Positions 1-8,976 are shown, counted from the first letter of the stretch. The stretch: DNA of 64,000 bases from Maribacter polysaccharolyticus (GCF_028882255.1 NZ_JARBUY010000008.1:4509-68508); one strand, 5' to 3'. Made by a program: numbers and translations. The notes: generated from the sequence alone by a model not told the origin.

Positions 1-1220
1 ATTTGTAGTATCACCATCGACCTCAGCGGTCAGGTATCCGTTGTTGGCCACGAAAGCGTCTACGGCAGTTTCGTCCAGGGTGTTGTCGATATCATCGGCG
101 AAATCTGCTGGAATGTTGGTCATTGTAGTCCAGTCTGCTAAGCCGGAGGGAATCGTGACGGTGTTCCCACCTGTCCCTGAAATGGAAAGTTGGTCACCTG
201 AGACGGAAAGGGTCTGGATTTCATTGAAATTACTGGTGTCCCCATCGGCGGCATCTGAAGCTGCGATAGCCGATGCAAGTTCTATGTCAGTGCTAAACAC
301 AGGGTCTAAATCTACTGTGCCGTTGAACCCGCCATTTGATCCAATGAAATCAATTTCAGTGCCCGAAAGAAATGCATTTGAAACCACACCATCGACTCCT
401 CCTGTGGCAAGAATAGTAGCTATTCTATTTTCCACATAATTTTGTGTTGCAGCATCTTGTGGCAAAGTTGGGTCTACTAGGTCATTGATTTGACTGTTCC
501 CAGCACTGCTGCCATTTGTTAAAACACTGGCTAAATCGAGGGAACCACTTCCAAGTCCAGATAAATCAATATCAAAATCAATTCCTCCTTCAGTAATTGT
601 TAAGGTGGTACCTGATAATGAAGAAGCGGTGATTACTTCATTGGTAACATCGCCATCCAATTCTGCAGTAAGAAAGCCATTATTTGCAACAAAGCCATCC
701 ACGGTTGCTTCGTCAAGCGTCGTATCGATGTTGGAAAGGTCTATTGTTCCATTAAAACCACCACCCGTACCGGTGAAGACTAAATCTGTTCCACTTTGCA
801 ATTCTACATTGGTAACAACACCGTCTGCACCTCCACCTCCTAAGGATGCCAGTGGAATGGTCCAGGTTTGACCAGGGTCGGTGATAATCAAATCAGTACC
901 GACCAATTCAGCATTTGTGATAAGTTCATTATCGGGGATCTCACCGCCCCCACCAAGACCGGTCAAGTCGATATCAAAATCAATTCCCCCTTCAGTAATA
1001 GTCAAGATATTACCTGTTAATGTCGATGCTGTGATAATTTCATTGGTCATACTGCCATCAACTTCTGAAGTTAAATAGCCATTATCCGATACAGCGTTAT
1101 CCACTAAAGGTTCTAAATCCACATTGCCATTGAATCCACCATTGATCCCGGTTACGTTTAAATTGTTTCCAGTTGTTCCTATGTTCGTTACAACACCATC
1201 AGATCCGCCATTGGAAATGA
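1..1220 (-). repeat. Degenerate ~400-bp tandem repeat inside the surface protein gene
   Basis: Read on the minus strand, the segment alternates two modules. The pair starting near 1110 is repeated near 720 and starts again near 75 at the window edge. The strongest DNA match is between about 560-660 and 960-1060, where the stretch encoding TEGGIDFDIDLxGLG and its flanks is nearly identical. Such repeats can expand or contract by recombination; that last point is inference. Confidence 0.7.
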
Positions 1221-2325
1221 TTGTACCTATTGCATTATCAATCCCTATCAAATGCCCCTCTACATTTGTTGCCGTTTCCGTATAATTCGTTGGATTGGTG
1301 GCTACATCAACCTCAGCTGCAATTTGAATTTCGTTGGTTGCATCGAAATCCCCATCATTGACATTTAAATTAAGAGTACCCCCATTGTCAATAGAAATAT
1401 TTCCAGGGTTTCCATTTGTTGATAGGTCCTGGTTATCACTACCCGTATTGTTAAAAGTACCTAGATCAACCCGTGTTTCAGTACCCGATTCCGTCAAGAC
1501 CAGTTCATTACCATCAATAATAGCACTGGTCAATATCTCATTTTGATCATCCAAATCCCCATCATCGGCAATATGGTCCGAGATAGCTGTAGAATTAGTA
1601 CTGATGGCATTGGCATTAGTCGTTATCGCTCCCGCATTCACGGTTATGCCATCGGTGTTGGCCTGTACGGCATCCAGAACGGGTTGCTCGTCATAAAAGG
1701 CCCCACCGTCCAAGCCCATCATCAGGTCGTTTCCGCCATCTTCGCTGACGATATCGGCCGTGGTGATATAGCCCACGACATTCGTAAAATAATCCTCGAC
1801 CTCCACATTGTTCAAGGCATTTACCCCAACGGCATTTTCTTCGAGTTCGTTCGCACTTACGGCATCGTTGGCCAGTTTGTCCTGTCCGATACTGTTGTTC
1901 TGTATATCGACCCCATTGATGCCCCCATCTACGATCTGCTCGGTACGTATGCTGTTGGGAGCCACTTCGATATGGTTGTTTTCCCCATTGGTGGTAATGA
2001 CAATGGTACTCCGGGTATTAACATAGGGATCCGTGGTCAAATTGGGGATACCGCCCACTTCCTCACAGATATTGATCCATTCACTACCATTGTAATAATG
2101 TAAGCATTCGAGGTCGGTGTTGTAGACCACGGCCCCGGGCAATGGGACAATGGCATTCATCCCTGCCGTACTTACGCGGGTGACCACCAGCACCCGGGAA
2201 CCGCTTTCGAGTTCCAAGACCGATGCCGGGTCTATGGTCTGGGGATTGTCCCCGATCTTGATCTGCCCTGTAACGGTCGGGGCCCATAAAAGGCCCAAAA
2301 CCAGAAAAAATAGTGTTCGTTTCAT
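1..2325 (-). CDS. Repetitive secreted surface protein, 3' end beyond the window
   Basis: The reading frame is open from an ATG at 2325 to the left edge, 775 codons without a stop, so the C terminus is missing. A signal peptide (about residues 1-21, ending VTGQ) is followed by a motif common at the start of flavobacterial surface proteins (IGDNPQTIDPASVLELES). A YNTDLECLHYYNGSEWINIC segment follows near residue 75. Then come low-complexity Asn/Asp/Gly/Thr-rich modules. Module A (TNEIITAS..LTITEGGIDFDIDL.GLG) occurs at about 960-1110, 545-720 and, cut, at 1-75. Module B (GG.DGVV.N ... GGFNGTVDL) occurs at about 1115-1220, 735-835 and 275-415. The alternating pair repeats about every 400 bp. There are no Cys residues in the repeats. 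By analogy it is an outer-surface or fibre-like protein; the ligand is unknown. The first 215 codons look more GC-rich than the repeats. Confidence 0.85.
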   Translation of the reverse strand, partial: MKRTLFFLVLGLLWAPTVTGQIKIGDNPQTIDPASVLELESGSRVLVVTRVSTAGMNAIVPLPGAVVYNTDLECLHYYNGSEWINICEEVGGIPNLTTDPYVNTRSTIVITTNGENNHIEVAPNSIRTEQIVDGGINGVDIQNNSIGQDKLANDAVSANELEENAVGVNALNNVEVEDYFTNVVGYITTADIVSEDGGNDLMMGLDGGAFYDEQPVLDAVQANTDGITVNAGAITTNANAISTNSTAISDHIADDGDLDDQNEILTSAIIDGNELVLTESGTETRVDLGTFNNTGSDNQDLSTNGNPGNISIDNGGTLNLNVNDGDFDATNEIQIAAEVDVATNPTNYTETATNVEGHLIGIDNAIGTIISNGGSDGVVTNIGTTGNNLNVTGINGGFNGNVDLEPLVDNAVSDNGYLTSEVDGSMTNEIITASTLTGNILTITEGGIDFDIDLTGLGGGGEIPDNELITNAELVGTDLIITDPGQTWTIPLASLGGGGADGVVTNVELQSGTDLVFTGTGGGFNGTIDLSNIDTTLDEATVDGFVANNGFLTAELDGDVTNEVITASSLSGTTLTITEGGIDFDIDLSGLGSGSLDLASVLTNGSSAGNSQINDLVDPTLPQDAATQNYVENRIATILATGGVDGVVSNAFLSGTEIDFIGSNGGFNGTVDLDPVFSTDIELASAIAASDAADGDTSNFNEIQTLSVSGDQLSISGTGGNTVTIPSGLADWTTMTNIPADFADDIDNTLDETAVDAFVANNGYLTAEVDGDTTN

Positions 2326-2750
2326 TAGTTTCCAATTTCTTTGTGTTGCTTAAAACCCACGCCTACCTTGGCGTTGTTTTATCCGGGGTGCCGTACTCCG
2401 GGTAATTCCCGACCCGATTTCGGTATTGTGGATTACAGCACCCTTTTTTTACGTATGATGGCCATTTTTCACCTATTTTATCCAAATTCCGCAAGGAACT
2501 TCCCAATAGGATGACGAACAAAAATAGAATTATATCGATATATACCTAATTTTTGGAGTTGAAATCACCGCAAATCGGGTTGAAGGGTCATTTAACCTTC
2601 CCGTATTTTTAAAGGTTGGACCCTAGTGGTTTAGGCGGGTGCCCCGATTTGATCGGGTGCGGCAGGAAGACAAATTAACAAAAGTTTACAGTTGACCGTT
2701 TTTTAAAACCGTTTAGTTATATTTCCTTTATATTTTGTAAATTATACTTG
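2326..2750. other. 425-bp divergent intergenic region
   Basis: No gene is seen here. It separates the minus-strand surface protein from the plus-strand envelope cluster. It contains a perfect 12-bp palindrome (TATATCGATATA, 2531-2542), a minus-strand TAnnTTTG box at 2519-2526 and a small hairpin (CCCGAT..ATCGGG) near 2652-2666. If the box is used, the surface protein mRNA has a leader of nearly 190 nt. Confidence 0.6.
2519..2526 (-). promoter_or_regulatory. Possible -7 box for the surface protein gene
   Basis: TATTTTTG on the minus strand fits the Bacteroidota TAnnTTTG element. No clear TTG sits 17-21 bp upstream, and the distance to the start codon is long, so this is weak. Confidence 0.3.
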
Positions 2751-3503
2751 ATGAAACCACTTTTACTTTCTATTTGTTTTTTATTGTCCATTAACGCCGG
2801 TTTTTCACAAGAAGATGATGGTCGGAGTTTATTGCGCGGACAGGTATTGCACCGCAATATGGTCGTACCCGATGAAAACGTGATCAATGCGACCTCCGAA
2901 ATGGCGACCATTACCAATGCCAACGGGGAGTTCCTGATCCGGGTAAAAGAAGGTGATGAGTTGGTGTTTTCCGCAGTGAATTTCAATTTACGTATGATTA
3001 CCGTTACCGAAGAGATCTTACGTAAGGGCCGATTGGTCGTAGAGGTGGAAGAAAAAATAACAAAACTCGATGAAGTCGTGGTCACCTCCGAAGAACAGGA
3101 AAAGTTCCTGGAGGTCAAGAACGATCAATTCAAGCAGTATGAGTATGAAATAGATCGCTCGAGTGAGGTAGAGAACATAGCCATGCCCCAATACCAAAGG
3201 GGAATGAAAGATGGGATTAATTTCGTGAATATCTTTAAGGCGTTGGTAACTTCGAACAACAAGATCGAGGAAGAGAATCGTCCTCCCTTGAAACTGAGTG
3301 ATGTCATGCGCCAGGTCTATGATGATCGGTTTTTTATGGAGGATCTACAGTTGCCCCAGGATAAGATCGATGCCTTCTTGCTCTATTGTGACCTTAGGAT
3401 ACCTACGCGCACCTTATTGAGAAAGGAGAACGAATTTGAGTTGATCGAATTTTTGGTGAACCAGAGTAAAATTTTCCTGAGCCAAATCGATGAGGAAAAG
3501 TAG
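2751..3503 (+). CDS. Secreted protein with carboxypeptidase-like regulatory domain (first paralog)
   Basis: A 250-residue protein. I start it at the ATG at 2751, next to a TTG at 2748, because this gives a clean signal peptide ending GFSQ at about residue 20. Residues about 28-105 form a carboxypeptidase-regulatory-like beta sandwich, with GQVL...VPDENVIN...T.T.A.GEFLI and the closing LDEVVV motif. That arrangement is the N-terminal extension of SusC/RagA-type TonB-dependent receptors, but no plug or barrel follows. The rest is a charged, probably helical tail with conserved DLQLPQDKIDAFLLYCDL near residue 200. The next gene encodes a protein of the same architecture and overlaps this one by 14 nt. 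The function is unknown; the domain call is good. Confidence 0.8.
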   Translation: MKPLLLSICFLLSINAGFSQEDDGRSLLRGQVLHRNMVVPDENVINATSEMATITNANGEFLIRVKEGDELVFSAVNFNLRMITVTEEILRKGRLVVEVEEKITKLDEVVVTSEEQEKFLEVKNDQFKQYEYEIDRSSEVENIAMPQYQRGMKDGINFVNIFKALVTSNNKIEEENRPPLKLSDVMRQVYDDRFFMEDLQLPQDKIDAFLLYCDLRIPTRTLLRKENEFELIEFLVNQSKIFLSQIDEEK

Positions 3504-4269
3504 GCTACTGCTTATTTTATTGATTTTTTCGGGTGCCGTTGCTAGTGCCCAGACACTCCCAAGCAAAGAGATCAGCGGAAGGGTCTATAGTGAGAGCGGG
3601 GATGTGGCCGCCACCCATATCATAAACACGACAGCGTTGAAAGCTACGATTTCCGATAATGAAGGGTACTTTTCCATTGCGGCCAAATTGTACGATACGT
3701 TGGTATTCTCGGCCGTACAGTACAAGCGAAAGACCCTGGTGGTCACCCAAGCGGTCTTTGACAGTAAATTACTGTACGTACCAATGGAAGAATCGATCAC
3801 CGAGTTGGATGAAGTGGTCGTCATGCCCTATAACCTTACCGGGAATATGGCCATCGATCTGGGGCGTACCGATATCGGGCCCGTGGTAACGGCGTCTACC
3901 TTGGGGTTGCCCAATGCGAACGTAAAAACCCTTACCCAGGCAGAACGCGAACTGTATGCGGCAACCGCCAATCCTTTCATGGGTTTCGATCCCCTGATCA
4001 ACGCCATCACGGGCCGTACCAAAATGCTGAAACAACGCATCGCCAGAAACAGGAAATATGAACGTACCCAGCGGGTCAGGACATTTTATGCCGATTCGCT
4101 GTATACCAGTGAATTTCGGATCCCGAAAGAAAAAATAGATGATTTTATGTATTACTGTGAAGTGGATCCCGAATTCCAATCCCTGGTCGATTCCCACGAT
4201 CGCTTTAAGATCTGGGAATATATGCGGAAAAAAAGTGTTGTTTATAAGGAAAATAACGGACTCGATTGA
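3490..4269 (+). CDS. Secreted protein with carboxypeptidase-like regulatory domain (second paralog)
   Basis: A 259-residue paralog of the preceding protein. The signal peptide ends ASAQ (about residue 21), followed by ISGRVYSESGDVAATHIINT, DNEGYFSI and TELDEVVVMP, which mark the receptor-type regulatory domain. The C-terminal part carries FRIPKEKIDDFMYYCEVD, matching LQLPQDKIDAFLLYCDL of the first paralog, so the whole protein was duplicated and not only the domain. The ATG lies inside the 3' end of the upstream gene, suggesting translational coupling. It leads into the DUF6702 and M1 peptidase genes. The specific role is not known to me. Confidence 0.8.
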   Translation: MRKSRLLLILLIFSGAVASAQTLPSKEISGRVYSESGDVAATHIINTTALKATISDNEGYFSIAAKLYDTLVFSAVQYKRKTLVVTQAVFDSKLLYVPMEESITELDEVVVMPYNLTGNMAIDLGRTDIGPVVTASTLGLPNANVKTLTQAERELYAATANPFMGFDPLINAITGRTKMLKQRIARNRKYERTQRVRTFYADSLYTSEFRIPKEKIDDFMYYCEVDPEFQSLVDSHDRFKIWEYMRKKSVVYKENNGLD

Positions 4270-4320
4270 TCGAAAGGTCTGGCATAAAGATTGCATCGTC
4301 CCAATTATAATGTATACCGT

Positions 4321-4833
4321 ATGAAATTAAATGGTTTTAAAAAGTGTATGGTGCTATTGTTCTTGCCTTTATTGGCATTTGCCACAGCCCACAAATATTA
4401 TGTAAGCGTTACCAATGTCACCTATTCCGAAAAGGACCAGGCCCTGCAGATCGTTTCCCGCATTTTCATCGATGATTTTGAGGCCCTACTTCTTGAACGC
4501 TACGGGATAAAGGCGCAGTTGGATACGGATAAGGAATCCCAATTGGCCGATGCCTATATCGAGAAGTACCTTAGGTCAAAATTCCTGGTGTACGTAAACG
4601 GGAAGGTGCAGGAGTACGATTTTCTGGGTAAGGAATATGATGGGGACATCATGGTCTGTTATCTCGAAATCACCGGGGTTCCGGAAGCGACCATGCAATC
4701 GATTGCCGTACAGAACGAAGTGCTTACCGATCTTTATGGGGAACAACAAAATGTGGTTCATATAAAGGTGAGGGATACAAAGAAAAGTTTTGTTCTCATA
4801 AGGGAAAATAATAAAGGTATGTTAAACTTCTGA
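4321..4833 (+). CDS. DUF6702 family secreted protein
   Basis: A 170-residue protein from the ATG at 4321; an upstream TTG at 4291 would add ten unlikely residues. The N terminus is a signal peptide (VLLFLPLLAFATA). The HKYYVSVTNVTYSEKDQALQ and IVSRIFIDDFEALL segments are what I recognise as DUF6702, a Bacteroidota family usually next to M1 peptidases, as here. It follows the two receptor-domain-like proteins after 51 bp and precedes the peptidase by about 60 bp, probably one transcript. Its biochemical function is undescribed as far as I know. Confidence 0.75.
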   Translation: MKLNGFKKCMVLLFLPLLAFATAHKYYVSVTNVTYSEKDQALQIVSRIFIDDFEALLLERYGIKAQLDTDKESQLADAYIEKYLRSKFLVYVNGKVQEYDFLGKEYDGDIMVCYLEITGVPEATMQSIAVQNEVLTDLYGEQQNVVHIKVRDTKKSFVLIRENNKGMLNF

Positions 4834-4894
4834 GGAGCATTTAGAAATGGTTGAAAAAACTTTAAATTCCCGTCTTAAATTAATTTCACATCAT

Positions 4895-7201
4895 ATGAAG
4901 AGAATCAAGTATGGTTTTGCATCGATTTTATTGCTGTTCACAGCAGTTGTTTCTGCCCAGGAGGTCGAGCAAAGCACCAAAGAACCAGGCCACACCAACC
5001 AAAGTAAGTTTAGACAAATGTATCAGGAGTTCGCAACTCCCAACACCTATCGTTCCGCTTCGGGAACGCCCGGACCTGACTACTACCAGCAGCAGGCCGA
5101 TTACAAAATAGATATTGAATTGGATGATAAGAATGCCAGGATTTATGGCACCGAGACCATCACCTATACCAATAATTCCCCCGATGTCCTTGAGTTTCTA
5201 TGGTTGCAATTGGACCAGAACGTTAGGGCCAAAGACAGTAAGTCGCCCCTAAGGGATGGGAGTGGGGTCCCATTGGCCGAACAACCGGGTGGTTTCGTAG
5301 GCAAGTATATGGATGAGCCATTCGATGGTGGATTCAACATAGAATACGTAAAGGATGCCGCAGGGAAGCCTATATCCTATACGATCAACCAGACCATGAT
5401 GCGGGTGAATATCGCGGAACCGCTTAAGAGTAAGGAACAAGTGTCGTTCTCGGTCAAATGGTGGTACAACATTCCCGATCATACGGTCAACAGGGCCCGT
5501 TCGGGATATGAGTATTTTTCCAAAGATGGGAACAGGGCTTATGTAATTGCACAGTTCTTTCCAAGAATGGCCGTTTATAGCGATGTGGAAGGATGGCAAA
5601 ACCATCAGTTCTGGGGAAGAGGCGAATTCGCACTTCCTTTTGGGGATTATGAGGTGAATATCACGGTTCCTGCAGATCATGTCCTCGATGCTACGGGGGA
5701 ACTTCAGAATAGAAAGGAAGTTTTTTCCAAAGAGATGCTGAAAAGGTATGAAAAGGCGACAAAGTCGTACGACAAACCTGTGGTGATCGTCACCCAATCA
5801 GAGGCCGAGGCCGCAGAGAAAGGTTTTTCGGAAGAAAAGAAAACATGGAAGTTCAAGGCCAAAAATGTGCGTGATTACGCTTTTGCGACTTCCCGAAAAT
5901 TCGTTTGGGACATGCAGGCCGTTAAAATGGGCAACAGGGACGTAATGGCCATATCGCTTTACCCAAAAGAAGGTAATCCTTTGTGGGGCGACTATTCTAC
6001 CATGGCCGTTGTACAGACCTTAAAGACCTATTCAAAACATACCTTTGATTATCCTTACCCGAAAGCCATTTCGGTACATGCGAAAAATCAAGGAATGGAA
6101 TATCCCATGATCTGCTGGAACTACGGTAGGCCCAACGAAGACGGTAGTTACTCGGATCGTACCAAATTCGGGATGCTCAGTGTGATCATTCATGAGGTAG
6201 GGCACAATTTCTTTCCTATGATCGTCAATTCCGATGAACGCCAATGGGGATGGATGGACGAAGGTCTTGATACCTTTATGCAATATTTGGCAGAACAGGA
6301 ATTCGGGGAAGAGCATCCAGATGTGATCGCTCCGGAAAAGTCCTATCCTTCCAGAAGGGGAGATCCAAAAAAGATAGTACCTTATATGAGTGGCGACCAA
6401 AGTACGATCTCGCCGATCATGTCGAATCCTGAGAACGTTTACCAGTTGGGACCAAACGCTTACGCCAAGCCAGCTACGGCCTTGAATATATTAAGGGAAA
6501 CCGTCATGGGACGTGAGCTCTTCGATCATGCTTTCAAAACCTATGCACAACGTTGGAAATTCAAGCATCCTACCCCTGAGGATTTCTTTAGGACCATGGA
6601 AGATGCCTCTGCCGTGGATCTGGACTGGTTTTGGAGAAGTTGGTTCTATACCACCGATTATGTTGATATAGGGGTAAAGGGGATCAAAAAGTATTACGTA
6701 TCGGATAAACCCGGTAAAAAAATGCAGGAGTATATGGCCGAGCGCAACCTTACCGAAGCCGATTTACCTCCTTTAGTGTATTTGGCCGATGAGGATAGCG
6801 AGGATTTTGACCCGAATTTAAAAGGGAAGTCACCGCTTCAAAGTTCAAAGAACCTACGGGAATTCATGATGGACAATATGACGGCCGAAGAAAGGGCGAA
6901 GGTTAAAAGTCCGAAGTACTTCTACGAGGTTACTTATGACAAGCCAGGAGGTATACCCATGCCTTTGATCGTTGAATATACCTATGCCGATGGGACCAAG
7001 GAAAACATTACCTACCCACCGGAGATTTGGAGAAAGAACGATACCGAAGTTAAATTGGTGCTTTCTTCCCAAAGTGAATTGGTTGGTATCATGGTAGATC
7101 CCAAAGAGGAAACCGCCGATATCGATACCAGCAATAATTCATGGCCAAAACAAGAACAGCAAGACGACTTTGATAGGTTCAAGTCGAACGTAAAAGGGTA
7201 A
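4895..7201 (+). CDS. M1 family zinc metallopeptidase, secreted
   Basis: A 768-residue protein. I prefer the ATG at 4895 over 4847 because it gives a signal peptide ending VVSAQ. The zinc site is HEVGHNFF at residues 433-440, with the second zinc ligand in MDEGLDTFMQY about 24 residues later, as in gluzincins of the M1 class. A GMEYPMICW segment stands where aminopeptidases have GAMEN-like motifs, so the substrate-binding exopeptidase motif is altered. It is the last gene of the 2751-7201 cluster and most likely acts in the periplasm or on the surface. The peptidase class is secure; the substrate is not. Confidence 0.88.
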   Translation: MKRIKYGFASILLLFTAVVSAQEVEQSTKEPGHTNQSKFRQMYQEFATPNTYRSASGTPGPDYYQQQADYKIDIELDDKNARIYGTETITYTNNSPDVLEFLWLQLDQNVRAKDSKSPLRDGSGVPLAEQPGGFVGKYMDEPFDGGFNIEYVKDAAGKPISYTINQTMMRVNIAEPLKSKEQVSFSVKWWYNIPDHTVNRARSGYEYFSKDGNRAYVIAQFFPRMAVYSDVEGWQNHQFWGRGEFALPFGDYEVNITVPADHVLDATGELQNRKEVFSKEMLKRYEKATKSYDKPVVIVTQSEAEAAEKGFSEEKKTWKFKAKNVRDYAFATSRKFVWDMQAVKMGNRDVMAISLYPKEGNPLWGDYSTMAVVQTLKTYSKHTFDYPYPKAISVHAKNQGMEYPMICWNYGRPNEDGSYSDRTKFGMLSVIIHEVGHNFFPMIVNSDERQWGWMDEGLDTFMQYLAEQEFGEEHPDVIAPEKSYPSRRGDPKKIVPYMSGDQSTISPIMSNPENVYQLGPNAYAKPATALNILRETVMGRELFDHAFKTYAQRWKFKHPTPEDFFRTMEDASAVDLDWFWRSWFYTTDYVDIGVKGIKKYYVSDKPGKKMQEYMAERNLTEADLPPLVYLADEDSEDFDPNLKGKSPLQSSKNLREFMMDNMTAEERAKVKSPKYFYEVTYDKPGGIPMPLIVEYTYADGTKENITYPPEIWRKNDTEVKLVLSSQSELVGIMVDPKEETADIDTSNNSWPKQEQQDDFDRFKSNVKG

Positions 7202-7381
7202 TTACCGTTTGCGATAACAAAAAAGGAGGATTTTTAATTCGTGTGATCTTTGGATCTGTCCCGTTTCGGGTGGTCGATATAGCTTGGAGAACGGTAAAAC
7301 GTTGTTCCCGACCCCGTTACGATGATACAGGTAGACGCACTTTTTAAAGGTCCTCTTTTTTATTTAGCAAGTAAACTTCAC

Positions 7382-7389
7382 TATATTTG
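7382..7389 (+). promoter_or_regulatory. -7 box (TATATTTG) directly before the tatA-like gene
   Basis: A perfect TAnnTTTG match ending only 4 nt before the ATG at 7394. If it is active, transcription starts at or just after that ATG. The mRNA would then be leaderless, or the ATG at 7403 would be the true start. No TTG is present at the usual upstream spacing. Confidence 0.45.
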
Positions 7390-7393
7390 GCGT

Positions 7394-7732
7394 ATGTATT
7401 CAATGTTGTTTTTATTTATCAGCGGTGCTGAGATTTTTTTCATCATGTTCATTGTGGTGATGGTATTCGGTGCCGATAAGATTCCCGATATAGCCAGGGG
7501 CTTGGGGAAAGGTATGCGCCAGCTCAAGGATGCTACCGAAGATATAAAACAGGAGATTCAAAAAAGCGCCGAAAAGCAAGGGATCGATACCAGTTTCGTT
7601 GAGGATATCAAAAAGGATATCAATGAGGTAAAAGGAAACCTGCAATCCGGATTGGGCGATGACCTTAAAAAAGGATATGAGGACATTAAAAAGAATGTCG
7701 ATGATGTCAGCGGTACTGTAAAGCGGAAATAA
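7394..7732 (+). CDS. tatA: Sec-independent translocase protein, TatA/TatB type
   Basis: A 112-residue protein from the ATG at 7394; the ATG at 7403 is equally possible (see the promoter box). The one N-terminal membrane segment (SGAEIFFIMFIVVMVFG) is followed by ADKIPDIARGLGKGMRQLKD, the amphipathic helix of TatA-family proteins, and a long charged tail. The family forms the pore of the twin-arginine pathway with TatC; tatC is not in this window. The PAP2 phosphatase gene begins 12 nt after its stop, so the two probably share an mRNA. TatA and TatB cannot be told apart reliably from sequence here. Confidence 0.85.
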   Translation: MYSMLFLFISGAEIFFIMFIVVMVFGADKIPDIARGLGKGMRQLKDATEDIKQEIQKSAEKQGIDTSFVEDIKKDINEVKGNLQSGLGDDLKKGYEDIKKNVDDVSGTVKRK

Positions 7733-7744
7733 ACAACGTTACCT

Positions 7745-8317
7745 ATGCTCGAAAGAATTTTGCAATGGGATAGGGATGCACTGGTTTTTATTAATGGTTT
7801 AGGGATCGAGAGATACGATCATTTTTGGTTGACCGTTACCAATATTTACACTTGGGTCCCCCTGTTCATGTTTTTTTTCGTCCTGATTTTTTGGAAATAT
7901 AAGCGTAAGGAAGCCATTTATGTCACCTTGACGGTAGTGGCCTTGATCGGTTTTATCTTAATGGCCACCGATTTGACCAAGGGCTATTTTGCCCGGTTAC
8001 GCCCCAATAATGATGAAGCGGTGCGCATCATGCTGCGTATCGTACACGACCCCTCCACGTTTAGTTTTTTCTCCGGTCATGCGGCCAGTTCTTTTTCGAT
8101 CACCTCGATCATTGTCCTTTTTCTGTACAAAAGGGTTAAGTGGTGTTGGGTATTTTATATTTGGCCCTTACTTTTCGCCTTGAGCAGAATGTACCTTGGG
8201 GTGCATTACCCATCGGATATCATTGTCGGGGCCTTGGTGGGTATACTCACCGCTTTCGCTTTTTACAACCTGTACCAGAGGATTATCGTACCCTACTTAG
8301 GGTTAACCCGTCCCTGA
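7745..8317 (+). CDS. PAP2 family membrane phosphatase
   Basis: A 190-residue integral membrane protein with the three motifs of PAP2/acid phosphatases: KGYFARLRP (K-x6-RP), FFSGHAASS, and SRMYLGVHYPSD. These motifs place the catalytic His residues in HYPSD and SGH on the outer side of the membrane. Members dephosphorylate undecaprenyl pyrophosphate or lipid phosphates such as phosphatidic acid or lipid A; the sequence alone does not choose. It follows tatA closely, and its 3' end overlaps the convergent methyltransferase gene by 35 bp. Confidence 0.87.
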   Translation: MLERILQWDRDALVFINGLGIERYDHFWLTVTNIYTWVPLFMFFFVLIFWKYKRKEAIYVTLTVVALIGFILMATDLTKGYFARLRPNNDEAVRIMLRIVHDPSTFSFFSGHAASSFSITSIIVLFLYKRVKWCWVFYIWPLLFALSRMYLGVHYPSDIIVGALVGILTAFAFYNLYQRIIVPYLGLTRP

Positions 8318-8924
8318 TGGGCAACAGCACGGTCTCTACCCGTGGATCGTTCTTGAGCATTCGGTTGTACTCCAAAAGTACCTTGGTGGTCTTGTCCTTT
8401 TCCTTTACGGGTTCTACCACTTTACCCGACCACAATACATTGTCCGAGAGGATGATACTGCCCGAAGTGGTCTTCTCAAGGGCCGCTTCATAATATTTGG
8501 GATAATCCTTTTTCTCGGCATCTATAAACACCAAATCAAAGGTCATGTCCAAGGTAGGGATGATCTTTAGGGCGTCTCCGGTATGTTGTACGATCTGGGG
8601 TCCAAACGTACTTTGGTCGAAATACTTGCGCTGTATGCTGCCGAGTTCCTCATTGATGTCGATGGTGTGCAATTGGCCGTCTTTGCGAAGGCCTTCGGCA
8701 AGGCATAAGGCAGAATAGCCCGTATAGGTGCCTATTTCGAGAATGTTGATGGGGCGTATGATTTTCGAGAGCAGGCTAAGGACCCTCCCTTGAAAATGCC
8801 CGGTGATCATTCTGGGCTGAATGACTTTTAGGTGGGTTTCACGGGAAAGGGCTTGTAGTAATTCGGGTTCGTTTTCCGAATGCTCCTGTATATATTCCTC
8901 GATGTCCGAAGATAAAAAATGCAT
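8283..8924 (-). CDS. Class I SAM-dependent O-methyltransferase
   Basis: A 213-residue protein of the catechol/caffeoyl-CoA O-methyltransferase family. The SAM site shows ILEIGTYTGYSALCLAEGL (motif I, about residues 61-79), HTIDINEE, and FDLVFIDAEKKDYPKYYE with the metal-binding Asp. The DNVLWSGKV segment completes the set. The family methylates catechol-like hydroxyls with Mg2+; the acceptor is unknown. The gene converges on the PAP2 gene and diverges from the GNAT gene. Confidence 0.9.
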   Translation of the reverse strand: MHFLSSDIEEYIQEHSENEPELLQALSRETHLKVIQPRMITGHFQGRVLSLLSKIIRPINILEIGTYTGYSALCLAEGLRKDGQLHTIDINEELGSIQRKYFDQSTFGPQIVQHTGDALKIIPTLDMTFDLVFIDAEKKDYPKYYEAALEKTTSGSIILSDNVLWSGKVVEPVKEKDKTTKVLLEYNRMLKNDPRVETVLLPIRDGLTLSRVR

Positions 8925-8962
8925 ACCTTATTTTTTTGTAAAAGTAGCTAAATATGTACTAT

Positions 8963-8976
8963 CTTGAAATTTCAAG
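8963..8976. promoter_or_regulatory. 14-bp perfect palindrome in a divergent promoter region
   Basis: CTTGAAATTTCAAG lies midway between the divergent methyltransferase (start 8924) and GNAT (start 9003) genes. It could be an operator for a dimeric regulator. AT-rich palindromes of this size also occur by chance, so the call is tentative. Confidence 0.3.

Noticed and set aside
1543-2103. A 186-residue plus-strand ORF rich in Ile, Gly and Asp
   Set aside because: It is the antisense of the repetitive surface protein, whose frame is open from the ATG at 2325 to the edge.
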